Source: Posidonia oceanica
Lineage: Eukaryota > Streptophyta > Magnoliopsida > Alismatales > Posidoniaceae
Assembly (NCBI GenBank): GCA_037176725.1
Contig: JAZBRS010000075.1
Span: 75,270,001 to 75,334,000 of the forward strand
DNA: 64,000 nucleotides
Direction: 5' to 3'
The notes beneath the pieces were generated by a model. That model ran no database searches, was not told the origin of the DNA, and was given only the letters and a program-made list of their open reading frames with translations. Shown here one piece after another: positions 12,301 through 24,162 of the stretch. Each line of letters begins with the position of its first letter. Positions within the stretch are counted from its first letter, which is position 1. The position numbers and the translations under genes are program-made.

Positions 12301-12486
12301 CGGGCTTGCCGGTAAAGGTTTCGCGAGAGCGAATCATCCCATGACACCAGGAATATCATAAAGGAAAGAGGGGGAGAATGATACCAAGGGGCGATCAAAA
12401 GATGTCCCTGGTGTCGGGATGACACCAGGGGTTGGCCAGCGCGTCCTTGGCATTAAAAGCAGAAGGTGAAGACAAAGCTGACGTGT

Positions 12487-12845
12487 TTGTCAGACGAGTA
12501 GTTTGGGGTACCAGCCCGCAGAAGATGATGACAGGTTGACGGACCTATCGCCGAGCAGTTTGGGGTGCCAGCCCGCAGAAGATGACAGGTTGACGGACCT
12601 ATCGCCGAGCAGTTTGGGGTGCCGGCCCGCAGATGATGACAGGTTGACGGACCTATCGCCGAGCAGTTAGGAGTGCCAGCCCGTAGAAGATGACAGGTTG
12701 ACGGACCTATCGCCGACCAGTTTGGGGTGCCAGCCTGCAGAAGATGACAGGTTGACGGACCTATCGCCGAGCAGTTTGGGGTGCCAGCCCGCAGAAGATG
12801 ACAGGTTGACGGACTTATCGCCGAGCAATTTGGGGTACCAGCGCA
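12487..12845. repeat. 54-bp tandem array
   Basis: About seven units share AGTTTGGGGTGCCAGCCCGC and GACAGGTTGACGGACCTATC. Anchors at 12558, 12612, 12666, 12720, 12774 and 12828 are 54 bp apart; the first unit is 57 bp. The sequence is unrelated to the neighbouring 56-bp array. Confidence 0.93.
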
Positions 12846-13365
12846 GCTTGAGCAGCGTCAACGCGCTCTAGGCAAGAAGTACTGTCTCAGGGTCAAAGCG
12901 AGTTGCAGAGCGGGACGATTGATAAGAAAGAAAGGATAAATGAGGGTGCATGTATGCATGATGCAGGTCGGTATGCTTATGAAGTGATTAGTATGCTTGG
13001 GTGCCCTCAGCATACGGAGTGCTTTAGTGCCTGCTGCAAAGGAAAAGGAGTGGTCCCCGACTCACTGGGCCCTACTTAGATTCTTGGCTCGCTGGTGGCA
13101 CTCTGGAACGGGTGTTGGCATTTGTACAGGTGGTGGTGTGGTGGGGACAGGCTTCTTGCCGGACTCTCAGGACCAACACTTACTCTTTCTGCTCTCTCTT
13201 TTTTTGATTTCTCCCTCATAGGTATGCAGTCTTTCTCCGCCCCTAACTTGGGAGAAGGTAAGTGTTTTGCTTTTGGAGGGAAGTGGTAGACCCTTTTTAA
13301 AACTTAACACCCTTGGGTCTCTAGTAAGGTACGGGGGATGATGGTGCCTGTATTTTCGGGCTGAA

Positions 13366-13476
13366 TCTTGCTTTTTTTTTGCTTTTGCTTTTTCCCCCCT
13401 TTTTTTTTTGGTTTTTGTTCTCTCTTTTTTTTTTGCTTGTTTGATCTCTTTTCTCTTTTTTTTTTTTTTTTTTTAA
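13366..13476 (-). other. long internal purine tract
   Basis: On the plus strand this is a T/C-rich run with several T-blocks of 8-20 bases, so on the element's sense strand it is almost entirely A and G. It lies about 0.6 kb beyond the integrase stop and 2 kb away from the surviving LTR, so it is not in the usual polypurine-tract position. It could be an accessory plus-strand primer or simple slippage. Confidence 0.5.
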
Positions 13477-14042
13477 GCTTTTGCTATCCCCATTTTGGTG
13501 GCAAAAGAAGGGTGCTTGAGTCGTGATGGATCTGGACTTTGGGCCTGCTATGTGATGGGTAGAAGGAGCAGGGTTAGACTGCACACCCCTATCTCTAGGG
13601 CCGGCTTCTGTCTTCGTCTTCTGTTCCTTGAATGTGCCCAAGCCTAGATGTCTACTCTCACTTTTTCCAGACTCACATCCTAACATCTTTTCTCCCTCAG
13701 AGGTGTATGTCCTTACGAGATTAGGCAGTTCGCCTGTCCTGATTGATGGTGGCTCCCTCACTAGCTAAGACATCTAAGTAGTGCCGGGTGAGGTAGGGCG
13801 GCTCTTTCCAGAGCAGGCAAGCACTTCCGGTTTTCATCACCGGGCCAAAAGATGGGATGCATGATTTGAGAGGATGACGATGATGATTTTGAAAAAGATG
13901 ATGGATGTTTTTGAGAGGATGACGATGATGATTTGAAGGGAGAGGATGCAAGAGTAGGATATGTAGGTAGGACGAGAATGCAAGAAGTGAGAATGCAGGT
14001 GTGTAGGCGGGAGAAGGGCATCTGCAACGGGGCCGCTTTCGA

Positions 14043-15688
14043 CTACTGATAGTACTTCTTGAGATAGCAGAGGTTGACGGGCTCGGACTGCCCGACCTGG
14101 TCCATATCCTCAAGAGTTACAGCGCCTCCCGAGAAGATCTGCTTGACCACAAAGGGGCTGCGCCAATTGGGTCGGAATTTCCCTCGACTGTCAGGCAAAT
14201 GGATGGCGCGTAAGACAAGGTCCCCTAGCTGAAAGTTTCTGGGCTGGACCTTCTTCAAAAATGCCTTGGTCATCCGCTTCTGGTAGCAGTGAGCGTTGTG
14301 CATAGCTTGCAGTCTGTGCTCATCGATTAAATTTAGTTGGACGCAGCGGTCTTCGACCCATTCTGCCTCTTCCAACTCAGCTTCTCGTAGGATCCGCAGA
14401 GAGGGGATCTCTACTTCAACAGGTAACACTGCTTCCATGCTGTACACCAGAGAGTACGGGGTGGCTCCCGTCGAGGTCCGGATTGATGTCCTGTACGCCC
14501 AGAGCGCGTACGGGAGCTTGTCATGCTAATCATTGTGGGTTTCTGCTAACTTCTTCAAGATTTTAACAATGTTCTTGTTTGCAGACTCCACCGCTCCGTT
14601 CATCTGTGGCCGGTAGGGCGAGGATTTATTATGCTTGATTTTGAGACTCTGCAGGTATTCCTCGATCCTCTTCGTAATGAAGTTTGTGCCATTATCAGAG
14701 ATGACTGAGTGCGGGACCCCATATCGGGCAACGATATTGTTTGTAACAAATTTTTCTGTTGCCACAGCGGTGACTGCCTTATAAGAGGCTGCTTCCACCC
14801 ACTTGGTAAAGTAATCGATCGCTTCAAAATGTAACGATTACCATTTGAAGCAGCCGGGTGGATGGCGCCAATGACATCGATCCCCCAGGTGGAGAAAGGC
14901 CATGGCAAAGACATGTTATGCAGCTGTTGCGGGGGGGCCTTGATGAAGTTACCATGGATCTAACAGTTGTGGCATCTGCGCAAGAACCGGCAGCAGTCTG
15001 CTTCCATGGTCTGCCAGAAATATCTTTGGAGCATGATTTTCTTGGCCAGGAGGACGCCGTTCATGTGCGGGCCACAGGTCCCTGCATGCACTTGAAACAT
15101 CAGCGTGTCAGCCTCCGATTTGTTCAGGCAGCGTAGTAGCATTTGATTATATGACCTTCTGTACAGCTGCCCAGCCCCCAACACATACTTTGACGCCAGA
15201 CGCGCCAGAGTTCTCTTGTCTACTGCTGCAGTATCAGGAGGAAAGCTGCCAGACTCCAGGAAAGATTTTATATCTTGATACCAAGGCTGCTCCTCTGCTG
15301 GATCCGCCTCTTCTATGTTCAGGCAATATGCGGGCTGCTCAATGCGAGTAACAGATACATCCACTGCGCTATCTTCAGATATAGTGAGGAAGGATGCCAA
15401 AGTTGCTAGTGCGTCTGCGTATGCATTCTTTGTTCTGTTCATGTATGTGAAGCAGATGCTCTCAAATTCTTCCATCAGCCTCAGCAGGTGTTCGTGATGC
15501 GGCACAAGTTTGGGATCTTTTGTCCTCCAGTCGCCGTTCACTTGAGAGATTACTAGAATGGCATCACCGTGTACATGCAACTTCTGCGCCTTGTGCTCGA
15601 GGGCGACCTTCAACCCTAGGATGCATGCTTCATATTCTGCTTGATTGTTTGTGCAGGTGAAAGTCAGCTTCCTCGTTAAGGGAATCAT
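14043..15688 (-). pseudogene. Gypsy second (archaeal-type) RNase H and integrase, broken
   Basis: Reading on the minus strand, 15688 to about 15330 encodes an RNase H-like domain (FTCTNNQAEYEACILGL, HGDAILVISQVNG, KNAYADALATLA) distinct from the usual Gypsy RNase H upstream. This second domain is diagnostic of the Tat lineage. Integrase follows: zinc-binding HAGTCGPH and CHNC (about 15090-14960), then TWGIDVIGA, ISDNGTNF and NGAVESANK as the D, D and E regions, and a C-terminal GDLVLRAI region ending at 14043. There is a stop right after CHNC near 14957, a frameshift near 14830 and another stop near 14524. No chromodomain is visible. Confidence 0.92.
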
Positions 15689-15841
15689 CTGTCCCTAGGG
15701 CGTGGTCAGCACTGCGCCTACGCCTCGGCCCTTTTTGTTGACAGCGCCATTAAAGTAGAGCTGCCATTCCTCTTATTTTTCAGAATATTTCTCCTCAGAG
15801 TCCTCCATTGCGAAGAGAATGTCCTCGTCAGGGAACTGCGT

Positions 15842-17545
15842 CTAGAGGGATTGGTATTCAGGCAGAGGAAGATCAGCAAGATGGTCTGCCATGGCTTGAC
15901 CCTTCATGGATTTTTGTGTGACAAAGGTGATGTCGTACTGAGACAATAACACCTGCCACTTAACACATCTGCCTACCATGGTCGGCTTTTGAAAGAGGAA
16001 CTTGATAGGATCATGCCGGCATAAGAGCTGAACTGGGTATGCCATCATGTAGTGCCTTAGTTTCTGTGCAGCCCAGACAAGGGACAAGCAGGTCTTCTCT
16101 AGTGTACTGTACCTGGCTTCGCATTCATTAAACTTCTTGCTCAGGTAATAGATGGCGCGCTCCCTTTTACCAGATTCGTCATGTTGGCCCAAAACGGCGT
16201 CCATGGAATGCTACGTGGTAGAAAGGTAGAGAAGCAAAGGTCTCCCTGGTGTAGGGGGAACCAGGACAGGAGGCTTGATCAACAGCTGCTTGATCTTGGC
16301 AAATGCAGCCTGACACTCCTCGCTCTAGTCGATTTGCGCATTCTTCCTCAGGAGTTTGAATATGGGTTCACAGATGGGCGTAAGCTGTGAAATGAAGCGT
16401 TAGATATACTGTAAACGCCCAAGCAGACTTCTGACTTCCTTTTCAGTTCTGGGGGGTGGCATGTCCACAATGGCTTTTGCTTTCATCGGGTCCACCTCAA
16501 TCCCCCTTTGGCTAACAATGTAGCCGAGCAGCTTGCCAGAAGACACCCCGAATACACACTTCTTGGGATTCAGGTGCAATTTGTATTTCCGTAGACGATC
16601 GAAGAGCTTTTTTAGACAGGCAAGGTGGTCTTCAGGCTCTCTGGTTTTAGCAATCATGTCGTCTACGTAGACCTCTACTTCTTGGTGCATGAGGTCGTGG
16701 AACAGCGCAGTCATGGCCCTCTGATAGGTCACACCAGCATTCTTCAGACCGAACGGCATGACTTGGTAGCAGAAGACTCCCCAAGGGGTGATGAATGAAG
16801 TCTTTTCCATGTCTTCTTCTGCCATTTTGATTTGGTTATATCCAGAAAAGCCGTCTACGAAGGAGAGCATCTTGTAGCCCGCTGTATTGTCGACTAGGAC
16901 ATCAATGTGAGGCAGGGGGAAGTCGTCCTTGGGACTTGCCTTGTTCAAGTCCCTATAGTCGATGCAGATCCGGATTCGGCCATCTTTCTTGGGCACAGGT
17001 ACAATGTTTGCCAGCCACTCAGGATAAAGAACGACCCTCAGAAAGTTGACTCTGAGCTGCTTCATTATTTCTTCTTTGATCATGAGCAGACACTGCGGTC
17101 GCCATCTTCTTAGCTTCTGCTTTACTGGCTTGGCATCCGGGTTTAAGGGCAGATTGTGCACCACTATCTCTATGTCAAGGCCAACCATATCCTCGTAACT
17201 CCAGGCGAAGACATCCGCATATTCTTTCAAGAATGCGATGAATTCTGCTCGAGCCTGGATGGACAGCTGGGCACTGATACGAACCTCTCTGACCTCCTCA
17301 GCTGTGCTGATGTTGACAACCTCTGTTTCTTCTTCAACATGGAGGTTAGGGCCTTCTAGGTCGTCGTCATAAGGCCGGAACTCGGGCAACGGTTCGTCAA
17401 TCTCATCCATGCCCGTATCGTCCTCCTCTCCATAAGCAATAAGTTCCGATAGGATCTCTTTCTCAAAATAAGGACTTGTGATGTTGAAAGAGTGTATATG
17501 TTCCACTGCTTGGCCCTGGTGACGCTTCAGGATGGTCACGCTCAC
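15842..17545 (-). pseudogene. Gypsy reverse transcriptase and RNase H, with stops
   Basis: The open part 17545-16400 encodes the reverse transcriptase: RICIDYRDLNKASPKDDFPL, SFVDGFSGYNQIKM, FGLKNAGVTYQRAM, the active site VYVDDMIAK, and the LNPKKCVFGV and LLGYIVSQRGIEVDP regions. The following connection and first RNase H domain (16204-15842: DAVLGQHDESGK, YLSKKFNECEARYSTLEKTC, MADHLADLPLP) are in the same frame but separated by in-frame stops near 16399, 16329 and 16206. At least two of these (16329, a Trp position, and 16206) are TAG codons consistent with G-to-A or C-to-T change, the pattern expected from methylcytosine decay. Confidence 0.94.
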
Positions 17546-18850
17546 TCGGGTATTCTTGTAGCCTCGGTGCGCGACCTCCGTCCCAGCAACTCCTTCTGCT
17601 GTTTGCTCTGGCTTGACTGATTCTGCTGAGTGCTCTACTGATACTGCTGAGGGCCTTGCTGATTCTACTGTTTATACTGCTGATGATTCTGCTATTGAGG
17701 CTGCTGACAACTCTGTTACTGATTCTGCTTTCTGCTTTGTTGCTGCTGCTGCTTGGATTGCTAGCGCTTCCTCCTCTAAGTCTTCTAGTGTGCTTAGGGA
17801 GGGTATGCCGGACCGGCGGCTGATCTGGGCACTGCTACTCGCTATGCTGCTCCGGTGAGGCATGCGTTGCACAAACCACCTAGACCCGCCTTCTGGTCGG
17901 AGAGTGATGAGTTCATCTGGTCTAGGGGAGTCCGGTGCTGCCGAGCCTTCTTTCAGGACCATGATAGAGGCATGGTCTTCTTGTAGAGGAGGGTCCGTAA
18001 CCACGGCTTTCCCTTTCCTTTCTACGGCTCGATGCTCTGCCAGGTCTTCTGCTATCGACTTGAGTTGTTCTTGATAAAGTAGCTCTAAGTCGGACATCCA
18101 CGAATCGACCTGGGCTTCTATCACTACTCCTTCCTCCTCGTTCGAGGGTGAGTCGACGTAGTAGGCGCCGGGGGCCTGCGGCACTGGCCCGGCTGCAAGG
18201 CGGATTGCTGCCCTTGGAATTTGCATGATCTGGCTCATGTGCGCGCCTGATAGCGGCAGCTTTGGTGTAGGAGACCCAAACAAATTGGTCAGCGGGGCCA
18301 CAGATGGGTATGCTGCCAGTGTCACTGTTGCAGGTGGAGGGCAGGCAGAGGCGCTCTTCTGAGGGCTCAAGGGCTGGGAGACTACGGCGCTTAGTTGGTC
18401 CTCTGCAATTGGCTGTGGCTGTAAGAGTATAGCTTCTGACGCCGTGGGGGCCTACCAAGAGAGTTGCTGCTTGGCATCTGGAAGATGTGGAGCGGACTGC
18501 GCCGACTGCGCTCCCAGTGATGCGACTGCTGGAGTAGGCTGAGCTGTGCTGCTGACTGAATTAATTGACTGCCTCTGCAGAGAGAGGGATAGTGGCACTG
18601 GTGTGACTGTGACCGCAGGTAGCCTGCCCGATTCTGCCAGAAGGAGTGTCTCTGACTCCTGTACCGCTGCTACCTGTACTTGAGATGTAGATGTGGCTGC
18701 AAAAGTGTGAGAGCTTGCCAGTTCTGCCACAGAGCCTGCTGAGCTGTCTGCTGTATCTGCTAGAGGGAGAGCTGAACATACTGATTGCGGTGCCTCTGTG
18801 TTAATCATTGCCTTGCTGCCAGTTGGGACTGCCTCTACTGTGCCAGACTG
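17546..18850 (-). other. low-complexity spacer between protease and reverse transcriptase
   Basis: The frame running from protease into reverse transcriptase continues through this 1.3-kb stretch apart from stops near 18850, 18451 and 17671. The encoded residues are rich in Ser, Ala, Pro, Thr and Gln, including degenerate repeats of an AES/SAV kind near 17600-17760. No domain is recognisable. In Ogre elements an intron is known to lie between the protease and reverse transcriptase parts, so this stretch may correspond to that intron or to a disordered linker. Confidence 0.6.
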
Positions 18851-20581
18851 CTACTCATCCGAGTAGTAGTCCTCAATGCAGACCCAGTCTTCTGTCGGCG
18901 CCGTGGCTTGATCATCGGTCGATCCCAGGATTCCTGCACTGGTGAAGTTAGTGAGGTCTCTGGGGATGGCTGGTTCTTGATCCTCGAGCTGAAGGCAGTG
19001 ATCTTTGTTGAGCTTGGGTTCATAACCGAGGCCTTCAGATTTCCTCCGCTCAACCGCTACGATCGGCTCTGCGATCCCCTGGCCATGACGCTCGAGCGGT
19101 GTACCCTTTATGTAACTCCACCTGTGACATACATTCTCGACCATTCGGAAGGGGTTGCTGTGAACGGCCAAAGAGTTGACACGTTCAAGATCGGGAATGA
19201 AGTTAACCGGCTCGCACCGATTAACGCGATATAGAGCTTCAGAAGTCTCAGGGTCAAATGGGATAGCTTGTGAAGACACGGGGGAGACTGCTTCGATCCG
19301 CTCCTTCTCAAAGTTCTCCGCCATGACGACAATGACATCATCGCCGCGACGGTACTTTATCATCCGATGGAGGGTCGAAGGAAGGACCTGATGCTTGTGT
19401 AGCCAAGGGTGCCCAAGCAGAAGATTGAAATTTGGCTTCAAGTCGACGACATAGAATTCTACATCGAAGATGACCGGGCCAATGGCAAGAGGAATAATCA
19501 GAATCCCTAGAGCGTAATGGTGGGTGTTGTCGAAAGCTGTCATTCCCTTCACGGCTGGCGTGATGTCCTCGGCTTTGAATCCGAGCTTGGTTGCAGTATG
19601 CAAGGGGCAGACGTTAAGGCCTGACCCATTATCAACTAGTGTTAGGGGAATGCGAAAGCTTTTGAACTGGACCGTGACGAACAGGGGCTGGTTATGATTA
19701 ATCCCCGCTGGAGGCAGCTCATCACTTGTAAAAGAGATGACCTGGGGCTTCGCAATCAACCCTACCATGCTTTCCAAGGCTGAAGGCTCAATAGACTGGG
19801 ACACACGGGCAGCCTGGAACACGCGAAGAAAAGCCTCGCGGTGTTCGGCAGAGGTGTGGATCAGGTCCCAAATGGAAATGTCAGCTTTGACCTTCTTAAG
19901 TTGGGAGGTTAAGTCTGCCTTGGGTTGGTTCTTTTTGGCAACAGGAGGGGTTGTTTGGGCAAGCTCTAAGGGGGTAGTGGCAGGAAGTTGGGCTGGTACA
20001 GGCTGGGCAGAGATTTGGCTTGCTACGGGTTGATTTGGGGTTGGATCTGCTACGGGTTGGTTGGAGGGTGGGGGCATAGCAGGCTTGGGGTGATTTGGCC
20101 TAATTGCCGGTGTTGGGGGCCTGTAGACCCTCCCTGATCGCGTTACTTCCGCACACATTTCTGTGGCGTAGCTATAAGGGACGCGATGGGTGTCCAAGGT
20201 TAAGTCAATAACCACTGGAGCATGTCCTGCGAGCACAGGAGAGGTTACAGGGGGACCTACTGGGTGTTGAGGTCTACCTAGAGGGCATGGTTGTTGGGGT
20301 GGGAAGGCTGGGGCAGGTTGAGGTCTGCCTAGAAGGTGTACAGGGGATTCTAGCTGAGGTCGCCCTAAGAGGTGGACAGGGAATCTAGGCTGGGCCCTAG
20401 CTAGAAGGTGTACAAGGGATTGAGCCTGAGGAAGCACAGCGGGAGGCGCGGAGGGGCGCTTCGGCTTGGCATGCGGTCGGATCGTGTGAATTCCCGACTC
20501 GGAGCCGGCAACTGCCGCAAGATAGAGATTCACAGGGAAAGGCTTAGAGATATCAGAGATAAGATCAGAAGGGTCTACCAC
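18851..20581 (-). pseudogene. Gypsy aspartic protease region
   Basis: The open frame of about 576 codons has a Pro-rich N-terminal half. A retroviral-type aspartic protease follows: LVDNGSGLNVCPLHTATKLG holds the catalytic Asp (DNG in place of the commoner DSG/DTG). Downstream are YALGILIIPLAIGPVIFDVE and FNLLLGHPWLHKHQVLPSTL, the flap and the final strand region as in Ogre-like elements. It is in frame with the preceding gag part, from which one TGA near 20635 separates it, and with the spacer downstream. Confidence 0.88.
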
Positions 20582-20636
20582 GGAGGTAGTAGGCCCAGAA
20601 GGAAAGACAGAATGGATGCCTGAGGTTCCGGCCCCT

Positions 20637-22824
20637 CACGGATAAGAGTGCTCCAATAGGGGTTTGTGGATGATGCCAGAATGAGGGGGAACAGCTGAAT
20701 GTGCAGATGCATGTGTGTGTGCTTGAGTGGATGCCTCGTGCGTGTCAATCACAATCGTTCCCGATTCGATTAAATCCTGAATAGCGTTCCGCAAGGAGAA
20801 GTAATTGTCCGTCGAATGCCCGGCACTTCGATGGAAATTGCAGAAGAGGTTCGCCCTGAACCAATGCGGCAAGGGATTTGGGGGTGGACGAACCTTTGGC
20901 AAGATGACCGTGAGCGGTTCCACCAGTGGGGTGAATTTCCGCTTCTCAGTGAGTGGCCTTCTTTGCCTCTGGTATGAGCCTTGCTGAACCGGTGCGGCGG
21001 GGTAGACCGGTCTAGTGGTGGTTGTGATCTGTGGAGTGGGTGGATTCCTAAGTGCAGGAGCGTACACCATCTGAGCTGGGGCAGGCCGGGATGGCAAGCG
21101 AACAGGCACAGCAGGGGAGTCGACGAATGCAACAGCGGTTTTCGACGAGTCTTTCCTCTTCGGGCGGTTGTTGTTGCTGCCGCTGTTGTTGTTGGAGGCG
21201 CTGCTGTTGGCACTGTTACTGCTGATCGCGGCCTGCTTAGCGGACGCAGAGAGAGCCGGGAAGTTGCCACTCCGCAAAGAACTCTCCACGTGCGCTCCAG
21301 CTCTGATGAGTGCGGCAAAAGTAGTGACTGGTTGGATGCTAAGCAGAGCTTCGAGAGACGGCTGCGCCCCTTTGATAACGATCTCAATAGATTCCTCGTC
21401 AGAGGGTCTATCTCGAACCTGAGAGGCAAGGGCGCGCCAGCGACCGACGTACTCCCCGAACGGCTCGCCGGAATTTTGCTTGATTGCGATCAAGTCCGCC
21501 CGCTTTGGGACTAGATCGAGGTTGAAGGAGTATTGTTCCAGGAACGCCTGACTGAGGTCGTTCCAAGTCTTGATGGCTGACATATCAAGCGATGTAAACC
21601 ACTTGAGTGCCGGCCCGGTCAAACTCTTCTGGAACAGGCGGATCAGCAACCTCTCGTCAGCCTGGAACTGAGCGAGATCACCGCATACGCCTTCAAGTGT
21701 GCCACGGGGCAGCCCCTACCATTGTATTTCTCGAAGTTCGGGATTTTGAACTTCGGAGGGAGTACCGCCTCTGGAAAGCAGCAGAGGTCCCAGAACTGGT
21801 AGGTATGGTGCTCAGTACCCTGCACTAGTCGTAGTGCCTTTTCCAAGATGTCCATCCGGTTGTTGATGGGGTTCAGAATTGCTGCTATAGGGGAGGAATC
21901 AGCAGGGGTAGTGAGCACATACGCCGAATGGGTCGCACCTAAGTGCTCCTCCGGATCTACCATAGCGTCGCCTGGTGGAGCAACGGGGTGGCCGGCGTAT
22001 CCGTGCTGGGGAACTGTGTATGCAGGAATGTATGCAGGATGCTGGGCTTGATGCAAAGGAGAAGAGTAGATGCCATGTTGTGCTGTGATAGGGGTAGGAT
22101 GACGGAGCACCAGTTGCTGTACAGGCGGGGTGCTAGACAGCGAGCCAGTGAGGTACTGGGCTCCAGCCGGTCCAAAGGACTGACCACCAGGGGGAAGAGG
22201 AGCATGTTGTGCTAAGTGTTGTGCAGCAGGAGGCGGTAAACGGGCCCCCATCGTCGAAACCGTGAGCAGTTGAGACGATGGTCGAGGCGGAGGTGTGGAG
22301 GTGGATGCATGAGATGCAGGAACTGGCCTCAAAGGAACCTTAGGAACGACAGGAGTACAGGAAGGACGAACTGATAGAGTCATGCCCTGCAGTCTCTGGG
22401 CAAGCTCCATCAGGTGCTGGTACTGCGCCTCAGGCATCTCGCCAGTGGGGACGCTGAAGTGTAGTGCCGGCGGAGGTTGAGAAGCAAGTGGCACGGACAC
22501 AGACTGTCCGGGAGGAAAAGATTCTACAGAAAACGTCGCAGCAGCGGTAGAAGGGATGTCAAAGGCGACGTATCCTTGGGATGGAGGGGGCAGTGGCGTC
22601 TCTGAAGCACGAGTGACAGTCGTCAAGATAGACTCGGCGACCGGATCCGGAGGAAGAGATGCTTACCACTGTCCCGGGACATACTGGGATCCTAGAGGCG
22701 CCAGGGGAGGAAACCCTGGCGTCGGAGGGGAAACAAGAGAGACAGAAGGAGCAACCGGAGGGGCCGGAACGAAAACACCCTCCGTGACAGGAGTGAAGAG
22801 AGGCTCACTGACGTACTGGGCCAT
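20637..22824 (-). pseudogene. Gypsy gag region, frameshifted
   Basis: The capsid-like core is clear at 21740-21300: KIPNFEKYNGRGCPVAHL, then FQKSLTGPALKWFTSL, FLEQYSFNLDLVPKRADL and EPFGEYVGRWRALASQV. A CNFHRSAGHSTDNYFSLRN segment near 20830 matches the C-terminal gag motif of Ogre-like elements, in place of a standard CCHC knuckle. I take 22824 as the start because it is the first in-frame ATG after a stop near 22975. A stop near 22660 and a single-base frameshift near 21690 break the frame, so the copy cannot make a complete gag. Confidence 0.88.
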
Positions 22825-24143
22825 TGCTGACCTAGAGCGCGTGAGAACAGGGCTGCGACGGGTGTTGAAGCGGCGATTCCTAATAGGAGTTATCGTCGCA
22901 AAGGCGGATAGCTCAGAAGGGGGAATGGTCACGAATAAGGTCGCAACAGGTGTGCCAACAAAGGTCGGTACTCAAGCTCTAGCAAGGGGAACTCGCTTAC
23001 CGATCACTGGTGACACAAACAAAAGGAAACTGGGGTTAGAAACTGAAAAGATGAATGCAAATGAGTTAAGTTAAATGGCATGAATGATATGTATGCTTTC
23101 TAGTATGCCCCCTTACCTAACTAGTGTATCCTAGCAGGTGATCTACTCCGGGTATCCCTAGGTGTACGGATCACCGACTCAGGTCAGAAAAGTAGGTTCC
23201 CTGCGTAACTCCTGGCCCAAAGCTCAAATAATGACAGAGTGGTGCGTTGGTGGCCTCGACCCCGTCAAAGCGTGGGTGGTACCCTCTACTAACACCGACA
23301 CGACCCCCGAACAAGGGGGGACAGACCGACTGACTCGCGCCACGCCCAAAGCGGTGGAACAAGAGGTCGGGACTGTCCTTCGTAGACTAATAGGTGGACT
23401 CAGATGAGAAGATGCATGCCTTATATGATGCTTATGCAAATGATTAAAGTCTTTTATCTTGCGCATTTTATTAACCAAAGGGGGTGAAGGATTGTTTGAA
23501 GTCGCTAGTTACCCCTAGAAGTTCCTTTTACTTGCCATTTTTAGTTAACCATGGGGAGAGCAAACAAGTCCCTACTATCCTAGGCATGGCGTGTGCGAAA
23601 GGGAAGAAAATCAGTCAATCATGGCAGGCAAACAACATACAACACAACAAAAGGCAAGTGCATGGCATGTGCGAGTGTTTGTGAGCATGATAGTGAAGAA
23701 AAAGCATTCATCATGTCAAAAGGCATATATGCAAAGTATGTGCGTGCGTAGTGACATAGCAAAGGTGTAAGAGAAGCATTCAGCATTCAAAAAGCATGCA
23801 TTGTTGCCAAATAAGTATGTAGACATGCATTGTGCGAGAAGTAAAGCAATTATAAGCAGATAGATAAAGAAAAGATAAAGACAAGTAAGCATTGAAGCAG
23901 GCAAGAGCAGAAGCAAAGAACTAAGCAGGTAAACAAGCAACAGAGACAAAGCAGAGCAAGGCAAAGCGAATGCCACGGCGAAGCAGACGAGGCAGGTGCA
24001 AAACCTAAGCAAAGTAGCCATGAGGCGACTCGATAGGAGTTTGCACAGAAGAGCAAGCAAAACAGGCAAAGAAGGCACAAAAGGCAAGTAAAGAAAGCAA
24101 ATCACAAGCGAGCGAAAGCGAAGGCGAAAGCTGGAGTCTAGCA
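22825..24143 (-). other. Gypsy 5' leader
   Basis: This 1.3-kb leader lies between the primer-binding site and gag. Ogre elements of legumes carry an extra open frame here; none is recognisable in this copy. The part from 23700 to 24120 is low-complexity, built of AAGCA, GCAAA and GAAAG-type motifs. The short 22933-23400 part has no protein match that I recognise. Confidence 0.7.
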
Positions 24144-24161
24144 TCCCCAGCAGAGTCGCCA
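24144..24161 (-). promoter_or_regulatory. Gypsy primer-binding site, probably tRNA-Arg
   Basis: On the minus strand TGGCGACTCTGCTGGGGA lies one base after the end of the 5' LTR. The plus-strand sequence ends in CCA like a tRNA 3' end and continues into a credible acceptor stem. A tRNA-Arg primer is known for Ogre and related elements; I infer the same here without a tRNA comparison. Confidence 0.75.
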
Positions 24162-24162
24162 C

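Larger units (their letters stand above)
11284..14042 (-). other. Gypsy 3' untranslated region
   Basis: This 2.76-kb stretch between the integrase end and the truncated LTR has no recognisable gene. It holds two tandem arrays (11690-12300 and 12487-12845), a purine-rich run on the element's sense strand (13366-13476) and a short duplicated GATGACGATGATGATTT segment near 13873 and 13920. Long non-coding 3' regions with tandem repeats are a documented property of Tat-lineage elements and have been proposed as a source of satellite DNA. Confidence 0.8.

Noticed and set aside
11690..12845. CRISPR-like regular repeats
   Set aside because: Repeats are directly adjacent with no unique spacers, and the DNA is plant nuclear; they are ordinary tandem arrays.
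18835..22626. Plus-strand open frames across the Gypsy coding region
   Set aside because: They are shadows of the minus-strand gag and protease frames, which carry the recognisable motifs.
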